A DNA stretch of 64,000 nucleotides from Epiperipatus broadwayi (taxonomy: Eukaryota > Onychophora > Udeonychophora > Euonychophora > Peripatidae), in contig JAQFVV010006336.1 in NCBI GenBank assembly GCA_028023455.1, forward strand, positions 2,374,224 through 2,438,223. Reading direction: 5' to 3'. Of this stretch, positions 12,060 to 30,042 are shown piece by piece. The translations under genes and the position numbers were made by a program. Below the pieces are notes generated by a model. That model had not been told where the DNA came from, searched no databases, and saw nothing but the letters and a program-made list of their open reading frames with translations. The stretch's first letter is position 1; each line of letters opens with the position of its first letter.

Positions 12060-12420
12060 CGGCGGGACGGCCTTAATCATCCCAGTTGGTGTATTAAATG
12101 TAATATAATCAATTATATTTAATGTTTAGAAGTCATTAACTTAATGCTTCATAGTTAGGTTCGCCAAATATAACAGAATGGATTATATTTAAAATCTAAG
12201 TTAGTCTTGTTAAATATAAAGGGATGATTAAATTCCTTAGAAAGAGGATACGCATTTGACTACAATCGAACTTTGGGTCTTCAAGTAGAATGCTAGAAAT
12301 GAATCGATGAAATACCAAGTCCATGATTATATATACCTTTATTATGCTAGCTCATTAATCTTTAAATAAGTTTAAATACAATTTAGACCAGGTCATCCAT
12401 CTTTCATCCCTCTTTCAGTC
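12055..12420 (-). other. Possible LTR/primer-site relic
   Basis: On the minus strand, near 12160-12185, CCATTCTGTTATATTTGGCG followed by AACC resembles the LTR-end/primer-binding junction of the 22.4-kb element (CCATTACATTTGGCG, CAAC). A second, weaker copy of the same block lies near 12200-12220, as in that element's U5. No second LTR was found. A TTCGA-containing stretch near 12260-12290 may be a tRNA-like fragment. Confidence 0.25.
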
Positions 12421-17090
<4,670 letters not shown>

Positions 17091-17400
17091 GTAAAATTAA
17101 GAGCGTGCTAATAGCTCTAAACAAGCTTTTTTTTTTTATTTATGATAAATGCTACTACAAGAGAAGGCATTCAAATCATTTTTATTTTAAATGGTCCCCA
17201 TCCCCAGACCGGTTTTGACCTATGGGTCTCTTCAGTGAGGAGTTGGGACATTAGATCTAAAAAACCAACTCAAGCAAAGCATTTATCTAAAAGATAATTG
17301 TTAGAAGAAGATCTGAAACTTTTAGACATCTACATGTCTTTAAAGTCAGCTCTCCAACTGAAAAAATCATATGGGACTGAACTTAATTCAGATACTCCAT
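17091..17400 (-). mobile_element. PLE-type terminal segment, family D
   Basis: A more complex block on the minus strand centred on a hammerhead-like core at 17201-17242, beside PLE endonuclease remnants that start about 100 bp further right on the same strand. In Penelope-like elements such motifs lie in the pseudo-LTR, so this may be the 3' terminal repeat of the minus-strand PLE copy. Linkage is inferred from proximity and strand. Confidence 0.45.
17201..17242 (-). ncRNA. Hammerhead-like ribozyme core D
   Basis: Minus strand: CTCCTCA pairs with TGGGGA as stem I (about six pairs with one G-U); CTGAAGA fits CTGANGA exactly; stem II is GACC / CATA / GGTC with perfect pairing; then AAA where GAA is expected, stem III ACCGGT (self-complementary), cleavage base C. 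The only core defect is G12 to A at complement position 17216, which is the CpG-to-TpG change expected from methylation decay. Before that change it fits the type I consensus. Confidence 0.6.
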
Positions 17401-17431
17401 ATATTAGTATATGTATATATAACATATATTA

Positions 17432-17432
<1 letters not shown>

Positions 17433-17482
<50 letters not shown>
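17433..17482. repeat. (TA)n microsatellite
   Basis: Uninterrupted TA run between the family D block and the minus-strand PLE remnant. Confidence 0.95.
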
Positions 17483-17487
<5 letters not shown>

Positions 17488-17496
17488 TTACCTCAA

Positions 17497-18225
17497 ATCC
17501 AAAACTCAACTAGACTAGCCAAGAAATAAAATTATAAAAATTAAAAACACAACCAATGCTTTCATTGCTACAAACAAACTTCTCAAGTGTAAGGAATTAC
17601 AAAACAACACCATAATTATATTAAAATTACCCACAATTTCATTTAATTCCCTTACATCCTTAATATTAAAATAACTTAAATAAGATAATTACTTCAGAAT
17701 AATAAATTTTCAATAATAAAGATTCATTAATTCTTTTTATTTTATTTCTCTCAAAGAAGACAACTTTAGCATCATCAAAATTAATAGAGTGGCCTGTATC
17801 TTTTTCATGGATATAGAAAGCAGAAATAAAATATTTATTTATAATGCTAGTTTTATGTATCTTTATTATTTCATTTAAGCTCAAAATAATCTGACATATA
17901 TAATCTTTCTTACAAAAACAAGAGATAATATACACTATACCAGGAATAGACTTTCTATCAAAAATTTACTTTGTATTATTTAATAAATTATTCAATGTAA
18001 TACCCTTTTCCAAGCAATTTTATTATTTCCAAAACAAATTACTATTTTTCCATACAATTTTATAAGAAGACAATTTAAATGGCAAAAAAATAAAATCATA
18101 TTTTTGTTTATCCTTTACATTCTTAAAAAGTTACTATTAAATAAAATACTTTTAAACATTTATCAGAGTAGCCAATACTCAAATAATCTTTATAAAATTG
18201 ACCTTTCTGAAACAAAGCTACCCCA
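17497..18225 (-). pseudogene. Penelope-like element: RT end and GIY-YIG endonuclease remnant (minus copy)
   Basis: The minus-strand frame at 17935-17666 reads YIISCFCKKDYICQ, then LSLNEIIKIHK, then a block containing TGHSINFDDAKV and FFERN. This order (VY.I.C.C...Y..Q, SLN.RI..HK, TGH.I.F..A) is the GIY-YIG endonuclease that follows RT in Penelope-like elements. Further 5' (18225-17950), with stops and frameshifts, come pieces aligning with the connecting region of PLE RT (for example IGYSDKCLKVFYL). It is the mirror image of 18960-19757, so the two copies form a ~0.75-kb-arm inverted repeat. The degraded frame cannot encode an active enzyme. The family is secure by motif order; the subclade is unknown. 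Confidence 0.7.
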
Positions 18226-18259
18226 CTAGGGTATTTCTAGATTCCTGAATATTTTTTAA

Positions 18260-19757
18260 ATAATTTGTTGATTTGAGTCATTACATAGTTCCTTCTTCTT
18301 TTTTTGAAACTATTGATAAGATTAATAATTTTAAAATGGAAAGTAATTGGGTATTTGGTAGTTTAGATATTGAGATTATTTCTCAGTTTGTTAATAGATT
18401 AATCAGTATTGATGTTCTTATGGCTATGTTTGGATTAGTAAGGATCTTTGTTAAAAAATAAAATTAAAGTAATCAACAATTTGCTTTTATTATTAGAGGA
18501 TTCTATGTATTTTACTTATAATGGTAATTTTATAAAATTAAGGAAGGATGGATAATAGGTTATATTATTTCTCATTTAGTTTGTTCAGTTTATATTATTT
18601 GGAAGAAAAAATTATTATTAAAAAAATTGTTTATATTTAAAGTTATTTGTTAGATATGTGAATAATTGTTTGTTTGTAGTTGAGAATGATAAAATTGAAG
18701 GAATTGGTAAAAGAGTTTAATTGTTTTGATCCTTCTAAAATATGTGTGGTGGAAGAAGGGAGATTGATTTTCTTAAGTTACAATTTTAGATCTTTTGGTG
18801 ATTAGAAATGTAAAGATTAATTATATAGTATGTAGTCATTTTGTTAAAAGGTAAAGTATTAAGATCAATAATTAAACCTGATAGCTATCAATCTGTTTCT
18901 CATAAAGTATCTGCTTTAAGAAATTATTGTTATATCAATAAGAAATTAAATAATTCTAATGAGGTGGCTTTGATATCAGAAAGGTCAATTTTATAAAGAT
19001 TATTTTGAGTGCTGATTACTCTGATAATTTTTTAAAAGTATTTTATTTAACACCAATATATTTAAGATTGTAAAAGATAAACAAAATTATGATTTTATTT
19101 CTTTGCCATTTAAATTGACTTTTTATAAAATTATATCTAAAATTAGAAATTTGTTTGGAAATAAGATAATTGCTTGGAAAAGGGGTATTACATTGAATAA
19201 TTTATTAAATAATACAAATAGTAATAATAACAAGTCAGATGTCACATGACTTATATATAGCTTGCACTTACAAATATGAGTAAATTTTTGATAGGAAGAC
19301 TATTCCTGGTGTTGTGTATTTTATCATTTGTTTTTGTTAAAAGGTTTATATAAGTCAGAGTATTTTGAGCTTAAATAAAAGAATAAAGGTACATAAAAGT
19401 AGGGTTATAAATAAATATCTTAGTTTTGCTTTGTATGTCCATGAAAGAGTTGCAGACCACACTATTAATTTTGATGAAGCCAAGATTATCTCTTTTGAGA
19501 GAAATCAAATAATAATAAGAATTAAAAAATCTTTATTATTGAAAATTTATTATTCTGAAGCAATTAACTTATTTAAAAGTTCTTTTAATATTAAGGGTGG
19601 ATGAGAAGTAAATGGAATTGTGGGTAATGTTTAATATAAATATGGTGTTTTTTGTAGTTCTGTTCAATTGAGAAGTCTGCTTATAGCAGTAAAACCATTA
19701 GTTGTTTTTAATTTTTTAATTTTATTTCTTGGCTTGTCTGGTTGAGTTTTGGATTTA
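18260..19757 (+). pseudogene. Penelope-like element: RT and GIY-YIG endonuclease remnant (plus copy)
   Basis: Starts in RT: the frame at 18273-18461 contains FGSLDIEIISQFVNRL, resembling the catalytic-domain A stretch of PLE RT (SLD..SLF..VP). Broken frames then lead to GYSD-like DYSDNFLKVFYL near 19010-19060 and the endonuclease at about 19310-19604: GVVYFIICFC, a stop, KVYISQSILSLNKRIKVHK, then YVHERVADHTINFDEAKI and FERN. The GIY-YIG layout matches the minus copy at 17497-18225, but this copy is longer at the 5' side. The 3' trailer to 19757 (ending in a GGCTTGTCTGGTTGAGTTT-like block) is also mirrored on the left (17497-17520). Several stops and frameshifts: inactive. Confidence 0.72.
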
Positions 19758-20213
19758 TTGGTGAAGGCACTTAACCATAGATACCTACACAGACTTCAAG
19801 AACTACTAGTACTTTAAATTTTGTCCACTATGTCATGGAAAAATTTGAGCTTTTTAGAATATCCAATAGTTCAATAGCAGGTAATAATACAAATAACAAC
19901 ATTGACTAATTAAAAAAAATGTAATTCAGAAAAATAAATTTATTATAATTTTTTTAGTTTGTATTATGACATAGACTATAACAATTTTAATTATTTTACT
20001 TTTAACTTATTGGTATAATTTAACACTTATTAAATCTGTTTAAATTAACATTACCTCAATGAGTCATAACACTATACTTTTAGGCCATGTATATGCTTAT
20101 ATAACATTTCTAATATCCTTCTGAATACCATTACAGATAAATTTACAATAGTAAATCAATGTCACTTATTTACTTAATAAATCAGAATTGGTTGATATAT
20201 TAAAACTATATCA
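19758..20213. other. AT-rich stretch, no gene seen
   Basis: No coding or repeat signal beyond the edge of the PLE remnant. Confidence 0.55.
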
Positions 20214-22376
<2,163 letters not shown>

Positions 22377-24319
22377 TGTAAATATCGATAAGTCGATATT
22401 ATATTTTTAAATTATCATTTGTTATTAAAAAAAAAAATCTCTTTAAGTTGATGTTTACATATGAAATATTTAAATTTTTCTTTTATGTTTATTAAATATA
22501 GTTATTATTTGAAGTTATTGTTTTATTTATATATATTGATAGTACATCATAATAAACATTTAATTATTAAAATAAATAAGGACATATAAATTGTTAATTA
22601 TAAAAAAAATTATTTTATTTACAATGATTATTAAATGTAATAAATTATAATATATGTATATTTTTAAAGATATCAAATTTTCAATTTAATATTTTATATA
22701 TATATACTTGATATTTTATTTTTATTTTAATGTTAATTGTTTTAAAAGAGAACATATATAACATGAGTTTTAAAATAGCATCTGCTGGCGCATGGAACAA
22801 CAACAACAACAATAAAAGAAGCCATTATTATTATTATTATTGGAATAGATATAGAACAAACAACTGAAAAATAAAGATTTTATTGTACTTTAGTTCTATA
22901 AAATTTACTATTCTTCAAAATACTGAAATAATATATATATTTTATGGTAAATACATAAATTATGGCAGGTTAATCAAGAATCGCAGCCAGGAGGCTGCAT
23001 CATCGCTTTCATTTATTCCAAGGCAATTTTCAATGGAACAACTAAAAAAAATTCAATGTATAAATTTCATCGCGTCTGGAGTTGAAACTAGATATAGCTA
23101 TCTTAAATGTATAATCATCAATTTAATCATAATTTGGAAGTAATTGGAATTAACATGCTGGATTTAACATTTTAATTGGTTTATTTATTTTTTAAAAAGG
23201 AAGGAAATTTTAAAACGGATAAAATATGCATATATCTAAGGATTAACAATTTTCTTTAATATAATAATTTCTTCGCCTTTCGATAGAATGCATTCTAATA
23301 ATCAAAAGTAAACGGATAAAAGAACTCATGGAATAAATTAACTTTTTGGAAAGGAAAATTAGCTAAATGAACTTTAAAAGGTATTTAATAATTTTATATA
23401 TGTATGAGTAATATATAAATATATTTTTGAGATTGATATATTTTTTTTTTTATTTACTTTTATTTTTTTTTATTATAAAATACAACGTTTTATAAGTGGT
23501 CAATTTAAGCATCTTGTTTTATAATAATATTAAACGTATAACAGATGTTCAGACAATTATCTTAAATAATTTAAAAATCTTAAAATGTAATTTATAGGTT
23601 GAAGTTATATATGAATTGTTATATTTATATTATAATGGTTAGGCAAAAATATGTCTTTATATATTTAATCTATATATACTTATTACAAGTATATACATAT
23701 AGTTATTCTTTGTATTTATATTTAAAACATCAATATTATTTAAAGTTGAACTATAACATAAAATAAAGGATGTACTATTTGTTTTTATAAATAATGCCTT
23801 TGTAATTATTTAAAAGAGCGATACTATATTATTCTTATTTTCTTTTAATGCCAAAGTTATTATGAAATTAATTGAATTTATAAATAATAAAAGATAATTT
23901 CATATTTCATTTATTATTTGGTTTGTAGGTCACTTACACATATTATTATTCATTTATATATTTAGAGGTACATAAATTTATATAGTTAGATGTGTATATT
24001 TGAATTTAGTAGAAGTCCCTTTGTTTCTAATATATATATTGATTAGTTAGTCACATCATCTTTAAAAATAAATTATAAAGATAGATCTCATTGCTTTGCA
24101 TGATTTTAGATTTGTTTTATATATAGCTAGCTGGAAGTGCATTTAAACAATTTATTTAAATATAACTGGAATAATTTCGTTTTTCTTCAATCTTTAATTT
24201 TAATGGAATACCTAATAGACGTTCCATTATATTTAGCTTATCCAATTGTAAGCTACCATATAGTTTCCATTACATTTGGCTTGCCCAATCGTGGGCTGCC
24301 TCATATACGTTCCATTACA
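22377..24319 (+). mobile_element. 5' LTR (1943 bp)
   Basis: TGTAAATATCG...CGTTCCATTACA. It contains a GCAGCC / GGCTGC hairpin near 22984, and near its end three imperfect repeats of a GTTCCATTACATTTGGC block (24221, 24263, 24309), the last straddling the LTR/primer-site junction. Small frames inside (22883-23143, 24137-24364) recur in the other LTR but have no protein features. Confidence 0.88.
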
Positions 24320-24321
24320 TT

Positions 24322-24339
24322 TGGCGCAACAACTAGGGC
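24322..24339 (+). promoter_or_regulatory. Primer-binding site
   Basis: TGGCGCAACAACTAGGGC starts 2 bp after the LTR. TGG followed by GCGC is typical of gypsy-class sites complementary to a tRNA 3' end (…GCGCCA). The exact tRNA cannot be named from here. Confidence 0.65.
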
Positions 24340-26060
24340 TCGAAATAAGCTAATTAGGGCTTGAAATACCCCACATACCTGAGAAATGTATAGTATATAT
24401 ATATATTAATATGAGATGTATAGTTTAAAGAAAAAGAAACATTTTTGTATGTTTAATTTTTTTTTTTTTATATATAAATGGAAATATTTTAGCCTTATGT
24501 TTAGATGGTGATGGTTAATATTATTGTATTATTTTTTAATGATGGTGTTAAAGTACGGCATAATAATTTTGTCCATATTTGGAAAGTTTATGTTGTAGAA
24601 AATCTATAATTTTGAAGGTTGGATGGGATATTTGATTGTTGGAGTTTGGTTGGTTCTGTTGCAAGTATTGATGTTGGATGGGGAATTTTTGTCATTGTCT
24701 TAGGGATGTAATGCATTCATGTCACTTGTATTGATTGATCTCATTCATTGCTTCAACCCAAATTTTGATGTTTATTATTATTATTATTTATCATGAAGCA
24801 GCTAACAGTGGTCCTGCCATGATTTTATCTTTAAAACTCCAAAGAGAGTAAGGTATAATTATTTTGATATATGTATGATATTTACCTCTAAGTCTCCTTA
24901 AGATGAGCAAGGAAATATTTTATAAGTAATAGCCCCTAAGACTTAAATATAAGCAGGGTAGTGTAATAGTGTTTTCAGAAAATTATTATGGGTTGTAGTA
25001 AATTGGATAGAATGAAATGTGATAATCATCTAAGTGTTCATGAAACATTGTATGCTTTGGGAATAATGATTGAATTCTTTTATCTACATCGTAGTTGTAA
25101 AGTGCTAATCAATCTTTTGGTTGTCAGTATCTATCAGATCTTTGGAGGAATAGATAAGTATATAACATAAATATATAACACCAAACTTAGGGACTAGATT
25201 AATTGATTATTGCTTGTGACAAATAATCTATTACATTGATTATTAATTAAGGTTTGAAAACAAGTATAGTAATATTATATTTTCATTATAAATGACTTTT
25301 AAACATGAAGTTCAATTAGTGAATGTTTGTTGATAGTGGACTGCATTAGTACAATTTTATTAAAATAGTATTTCGGGCACAAAAGTTAATAATTAGTGAA
25401 GTGGATATTTTTATATATATATATATAAAATGTTATTAAGTTTTAAGGTCCAGAAAATTTATAGGTATCAATTTAGTAAGTTTATGCTTAACTACCATTA
25501 TTTTGAATGAGAAAGTTGTCTCATTATATTATCAAATTAGTTATTTTAAGGCATGTGAACATTTAGTTGTATTTTTTTTAAATATTTCAAGGTCATATTG
25601 AATTTGATATGAAGATTCCATATTTCAATATTGTGTAAGTGTAGAATATTTATTATCATTAAATATAAATGAATGTTATTTAGTGATATCAATTGTTACT
25701 CTCTTTCTATATATATTTTAGAGAAATTTGTTGATATTATGGTGATAGATGAGATTTTTTTTTTTAAGCCAAGAAGTTCATGAGTTCAAATAAGTAAAAT
25801 TTAAATTGTCAGATAGCTATTATGTATTATAAGATTAAAAAAAAGGCTTGTATTTTTTTTTTAGTTAAATAATTGCTTGTTGGAATAATGATTGGAGATG
25901 GTGAGCCCTTGATCTGTGATAATTACTATATAGAAATAAATATATATATATCTTAGATTTTTTTTTTTTTTGAGTATATAGTATTGTAGTTCTAGTAATA
26001 ATGGATAACAATAGTAATAAATGCCAGTTAGTGGTAATTTTGATTTAGGGAATTTATTAG
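24340..26060 (+). other. Non-coding leader of the RT-less element
   Basis: AT-rich, with stops in all frames and T runs. The 60-codon frame at 24988-25170 has no recognisable features. Confidence 0.55.
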
Positions 26061-26549
26061 AGAAACATATTTGAGGTAGTGCTGATAATTCAAAAGGAGA
26101 ATGAAATTACAGTTGATGAATACATAGATAGTAGATGGGAATCTATAGATCGTATATTTGAGAAGAGAAACCAAATATTTGATGAATGTTTCAAAAAGTT
26201 CAATAGGTCGATGGAAGAAGGGATACGGAAAATATTTCTTGAAGTATTTAATAAATCTGTTGAAGTAATTGGTACAGATTTGACAATGAATAAGGAACCC
26301 ATTAATTTAATTAATAAAGATGGGATAGAAAGTAAGCAAATTGTTGAAATAATAAGTAAAGAAAGTCCACAAGTTTTTAATGAAAATATTAACTTGTATA
26401 ATAGTTTGACAGAAGAAAATAAAGATACTGTCAATTTAGTTAATAAAGATGTGTATGATAATAAATCATTTGTTAATTTGGTAGATGAAAGTGTTATAAG
26501 ATTAGACACAAAAGAATTTAATGAACATAGGTGGATAGTAAAAATATAA
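26061..26549 (+). pseudogene. Captured coding segment, charged N-terminal part
   Basis: The frame opens after a stop at 26058-26060 and has no ATG at its beginning (the first usable start is GTG at 26079), so it looks like an internal piece of a longer protein. It is highly charged: the first half (WESIDRIFEKRNQIFDE, RSMEEGIRKIF) is predicted helical. The second half has loosely repeated NLINKD / NLVNKD / NLVDES motifs. It stops at 26549. The next readable segment is in another frame from 26641. Not a gag: no zinc knuckle or major homology region. I do not recognise the parent gene. It most likely belongs with the spectrin-like sequence that follows. Confidence 0.5.
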
Positions 26550-26640
26550 AGAAAATGAAGAGATGGTACAATAGTAGAAAAGATAATGAATTATATGATA
26601 AATTTTAAAAGAACCAAAAGTCTTTGAATAAATAAATAAT

Positions 26641-27865
26641 GATAATGTAAGAAAGAGTAAGTTGTTTGAAGAGGTAGTTGAAAGAAAGACTATAAAGAAA
26701 CCTAAAACTTTTGATGAATATTATAGTGAGGATAAAAGAATTGATAAATCCTTAAAAATTAAATTCAAAAAAGCAATTAGAAGAAGTAGAATTAAGTTAT
26801 GAAAGATTAAAGGACACTATTGACAATTTAGAAATTGGACAGTTAGGTTTTCAATGGTTAGACAATAATACTCTAGAGTTAGGAGAAATAAAAATGCATT
26901 ATAATAAAATGAATGAAAGTGCTCAAACTTTAGAAGTTGAATTAAGTTTACCAGAAAAGATTAAAATTAACTCTCAAAAATTACTAGAAAGAACAGAATC
27001 TGTTTATCAAAGTCAATATAAAGAACAATATCATGGTAATTTTATGTGGTACAAAGAAAGCATATTTTTATATATATTAGAACCTGGATATTTGAGTGAT
27101 AATTTGTACCATTACTGCAATAGAAAAGACCTATTTTACAAGTATGCTAGTAGGACAAAGTTCATAAGATATATCTTATTAAAATTTGAGAGAAATAAAA
27201 AGGTATTCAATTTAAATATTAGCAGAAAGATTATTGATAAAGAAAGAGATATTGGAAAGGCCAAAGTTAAACTTAAAGTTATAGATGGAAAGATAAATAA
27301 TATTGATTTTCTTCGAGAAAATATAGCTAAGGAAAGAGATTTAAATAAACCTAAAGTTAAACTGAAAAGACTTAATATAGAACAGAATGATTTTCAAAAT
27401 GATTTTCAGAAATTTTTTAATGCTGAAGTTGTATCACATCAATCTGATTTGCAATTTTTAAAGGATTATTTAGAAAATTTGAATGAATACCATTCAAAAT
27501 TGCCCAGAGAATTGTTTTTAATTGAACATAGAACAAGTGAAGTAAAATAAAGACTTACTCAAGTTGATGATGTTTATAAAGATAGTCAAAGGAAAAGTAA
27601 GATTATCTGATAAAATAGCAACTATTAGTGATAAAGTTAAGAATTATGTTAGTGCTTATGATCAAGTTACTATTTATGTAAAGGATATAGATGCAGAATC
27701 TAAGGAGTTCATAGCAAAATCTTTAGGTACTTATCTCAAAATTATTCAAAAGCAATTGAATTATACCAAAATGCTATATGAAAATCTTGTAAATTAAAGC
27801 AAACTTCTTCACAAAGTTCAACATACTGGAAATTCTTTACAAGAAGAATTAAAAAGGCACTTTTG
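26641..27865 (+). pseudogene. Captured spectrin-repeat-like coding sequence, frameshifted
   Basis: One protein appears to run through at least three frame changes and one in-frame stop. 26641-26770 reads LFEEVVERKTIKKPKTFDEY. Another frame from about 26765 runs to 27550 with QLEEVELSYERLKDTIDNLE, FQWLDNNTLEL and IDFLRENIAKERDLNKPKV. A TAA at 27548-27550 sits where CAA would continue as RLTQVDDVYKDSQRKSK. The frame at 27564-27797 gives LSDKIATISDKVKNYVSAYD, and past another stop SKLLHKVQHTGNSLQEELKR. Heptad-rich helices of about 100-110 residues with W and L at spaced positions are typical of spectrin repeats (spectrin, spectraplakin and nesprin families). Parent gene not identified. With no intron-like gaps it could be a captured cDNA. 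It is not a functional frame here. Confidence 0.5.
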
Positions 27866-28075
27866 ATTATTATTATTATTTTTTTTTTTTTTTAAGAAAA
27901 CTTGGACAAATATCTAGATGATCTGAAAGATAGATATAAATAAATGAATATGGTTATTAATAAGAAAAATAATATTCTTTAAACCATGTTAGTCCTTAGA
28001 AAGATTACAAATTTGAGAAGTTTTTCGATATCTCATAATTCATTAGTTATCTGCAAAGACATTTTTTTTTTCAGT

Positions 28076-28089
28076 GGATTAGAGGGTAT
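28076..28089 (+). other. Polypurine tract
   Basis: GGATTAGAGGGTAT immediately before the second TGTAAATATCG, the expected plus-strand primer position for the 3' LTR. Confidence 0.6.
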
Positions 28090-30042
28090 TGTAAATATCG
28101 ATAAGTCGATATTATATTTTTAAATTATCATTTGTTATTAAAAAAAAAAAAATCTCTTTAAGTTGATGTTTACATATGAAATATTTAAATTTTTCTTTTA
28201 TGTTTATTAAATATAGTTATTATTTGAAGTTATTGTTTTATTTATATATATTGATAGTACATCATAATAAACATTTAATTATTAAAATAAATAAGGACAT
28301 ATAAATTGTTAATTATAAAAAAAATTATTTTATTTACAATGATTATTAAATGTAATAAATTATAATATATGTATATTTTTAAAGATATCAAATTTTCAAT
28401 TTAATATTTTATATATATATATACTTGATATTTTATTTTTATTTTAATGTTAATTGTTTTAAAAGAGAACATATATAACATGAGTTTTAAAATAGCATCT
28501 GCTGGCGCATGGAACGATAGCAACAACAATAAAGGAAGCCATTATTATTATATATTATTATTGGAATAGATATAGAACAAACAACTGAAAAATAAAGATT
28601 TTATTGTACTTTAGTTCTATAAAATTTACTATTCTTCAAAATACTGAAATAATATATATATTTTATGGTAAATACATAAATTATGGCAGGTTAATCAAGA
28701 ATCGCAGCCAGGAGGCTGCATCATCGCTTTCATTTATTCCAAGGCAATTTTCAATGGAACAACTAAAAAAAAATTCAATGTATAAATTTCATCGCGTCTG
28801 GAGTTGAAACTAGATATAGCTATCTTAAATGTATAATCATCAATTTAATCATAATTTGGAAGTAATTGGAATTAACATGCTGGATTTAACATTTTAATTG
28901 GTTTATTTATTTTTTAAAAAGGAAGGAAATTTTAAAACGGATAAAATATGCATATATCTAAGGATTAACAATTTTCTTTAATATAATAATTTCTTCGCCT
29001 TTCGATAGAATGCATTCTAATAATCAAAAGTAAACGGATAAAAGAACTCATGGAATAAATTAACTTTTTGGAAAGGAAAATTAGCTAAATGAACTTTAAA
29101 AGGTATTTAATAATTTTATATATGTATGAGTAATATATAAATATATTTTTGAGATTGATATATTTTTTTTTATTTACTTTTATTTTTTTTTTATTATAAA
29201 ATACAACGTTTTATAAGTGGTCAATTTAAGCATCTTGTTTTATAATAATATTAAACGTATAACAGATGTTCAGACAATTATCTTAAATAATTTAAAAATC
29301 TTAAAATGTAATTTATAGGTTGAAGTTATATATGAATTGTTATATTTATATTATAATGGTTAGGCAAAAATATGTCTTTATATATTTAATCTATATATAC
29401 TTATTACAAGTATATACATATAGTTATTCTTTGTATTTATATTTAAAACATCAATATTATTTAAAGTTGAACTATAACATAAAATAAAGGATGTACTATT
29501 TGTTTTTATAAATAATGCCTTTGTAATTATTTAAAAGAGCGATACTATATTATTCTTATTTTCTTTTAATGCCAAAGTTATTATGAAATTAATTGAATTT
29601 ATAAATAATAAAAGATAATTTCATATTTCATTTATTATTTGGTTTGTAGGTCACTTACACATATTATTATTCATTTATATATTTAGAGGTACATAAATTT
29701 ATATAGTTAGATGTGTATATTTGAATTTAGTAGAAGTCCCTTTGTTTCTAATATATATATATTTATTAGTTAGTCACATCATCTTTAAAAATAAATTATA
29801 AAGATAGATCTCATTGCTTTGCATGATTTTAGATTTGTTTTATATATAGCTAGCTGGAAGTGCATTTAAACAATTTATTTAAATATAACTGGAATAATTT
29901 CGTTTTTCTTCAATCTTTAATTTTAATGGAATACCTAATAGACGTTCCATTATATTTAGCTTATCCAATTGTAAGCTACCATATAGTTTCCAGTACATTT
30001 GGCTTGCCCAATCGTGGGCTGCCTCATATACGTTCCATTACA
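28090..30042 (+). mobile_element. 3' LTR (1953 bp)
   Basis: Near-identical to 22377-24319. Visible differences include CAACAA versus GATAGC near 28515, an ATT-run/TATATT difference near 28548, A- and T-run lengths, and ATATATTGATTAG versus ATATATATTTATTAG near 29755. It ends CGTTCCATTACA, then host ATATAT. Confidence 0.88.

Larger units (their letters stand above)
22377..30042 (+). mobile_element. Complete RT-less LTR retrotransposon carrying a spectrin-repeat-like insert
   Basis: Two near-identical direct repeats (22377-24319 and 28090-30042), each TGTAA...TTACA, enclose 3770 bp. A primer-binding site follows the first and a polypurine tract precedes the second, and TA-type bases (ATAT) flank both ends as a probable 4-bp target duplication within a TA run. 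The internal region has no RT, RNase H, protease, integrase or zinc-knuckle motif in any frame. Its only protein-like content is a broken coiled-coil sequence at 26061-27865. It therefore depended on another element's enzymes. LTR differences seen by eye are mostly repeat-length changes and scattered substitutions, so insertion is fairly recent. Confidence 0.85.

Noticed and set aside
22883-23143. 86-codon frame in the 5' LTR (and its shorter twin at 28604-28807)
   Set aside because: It recurs only because the LTR is duplicated; the two copies differ by a frameshift and have no protein features.
26090-26509. 139-codon minus-strand frame in the RT-less element
   Set aside because: Lies opposite the better-supported plus-strand coiled-coil frame and shows only Leu/Ser-rich shadow composition.
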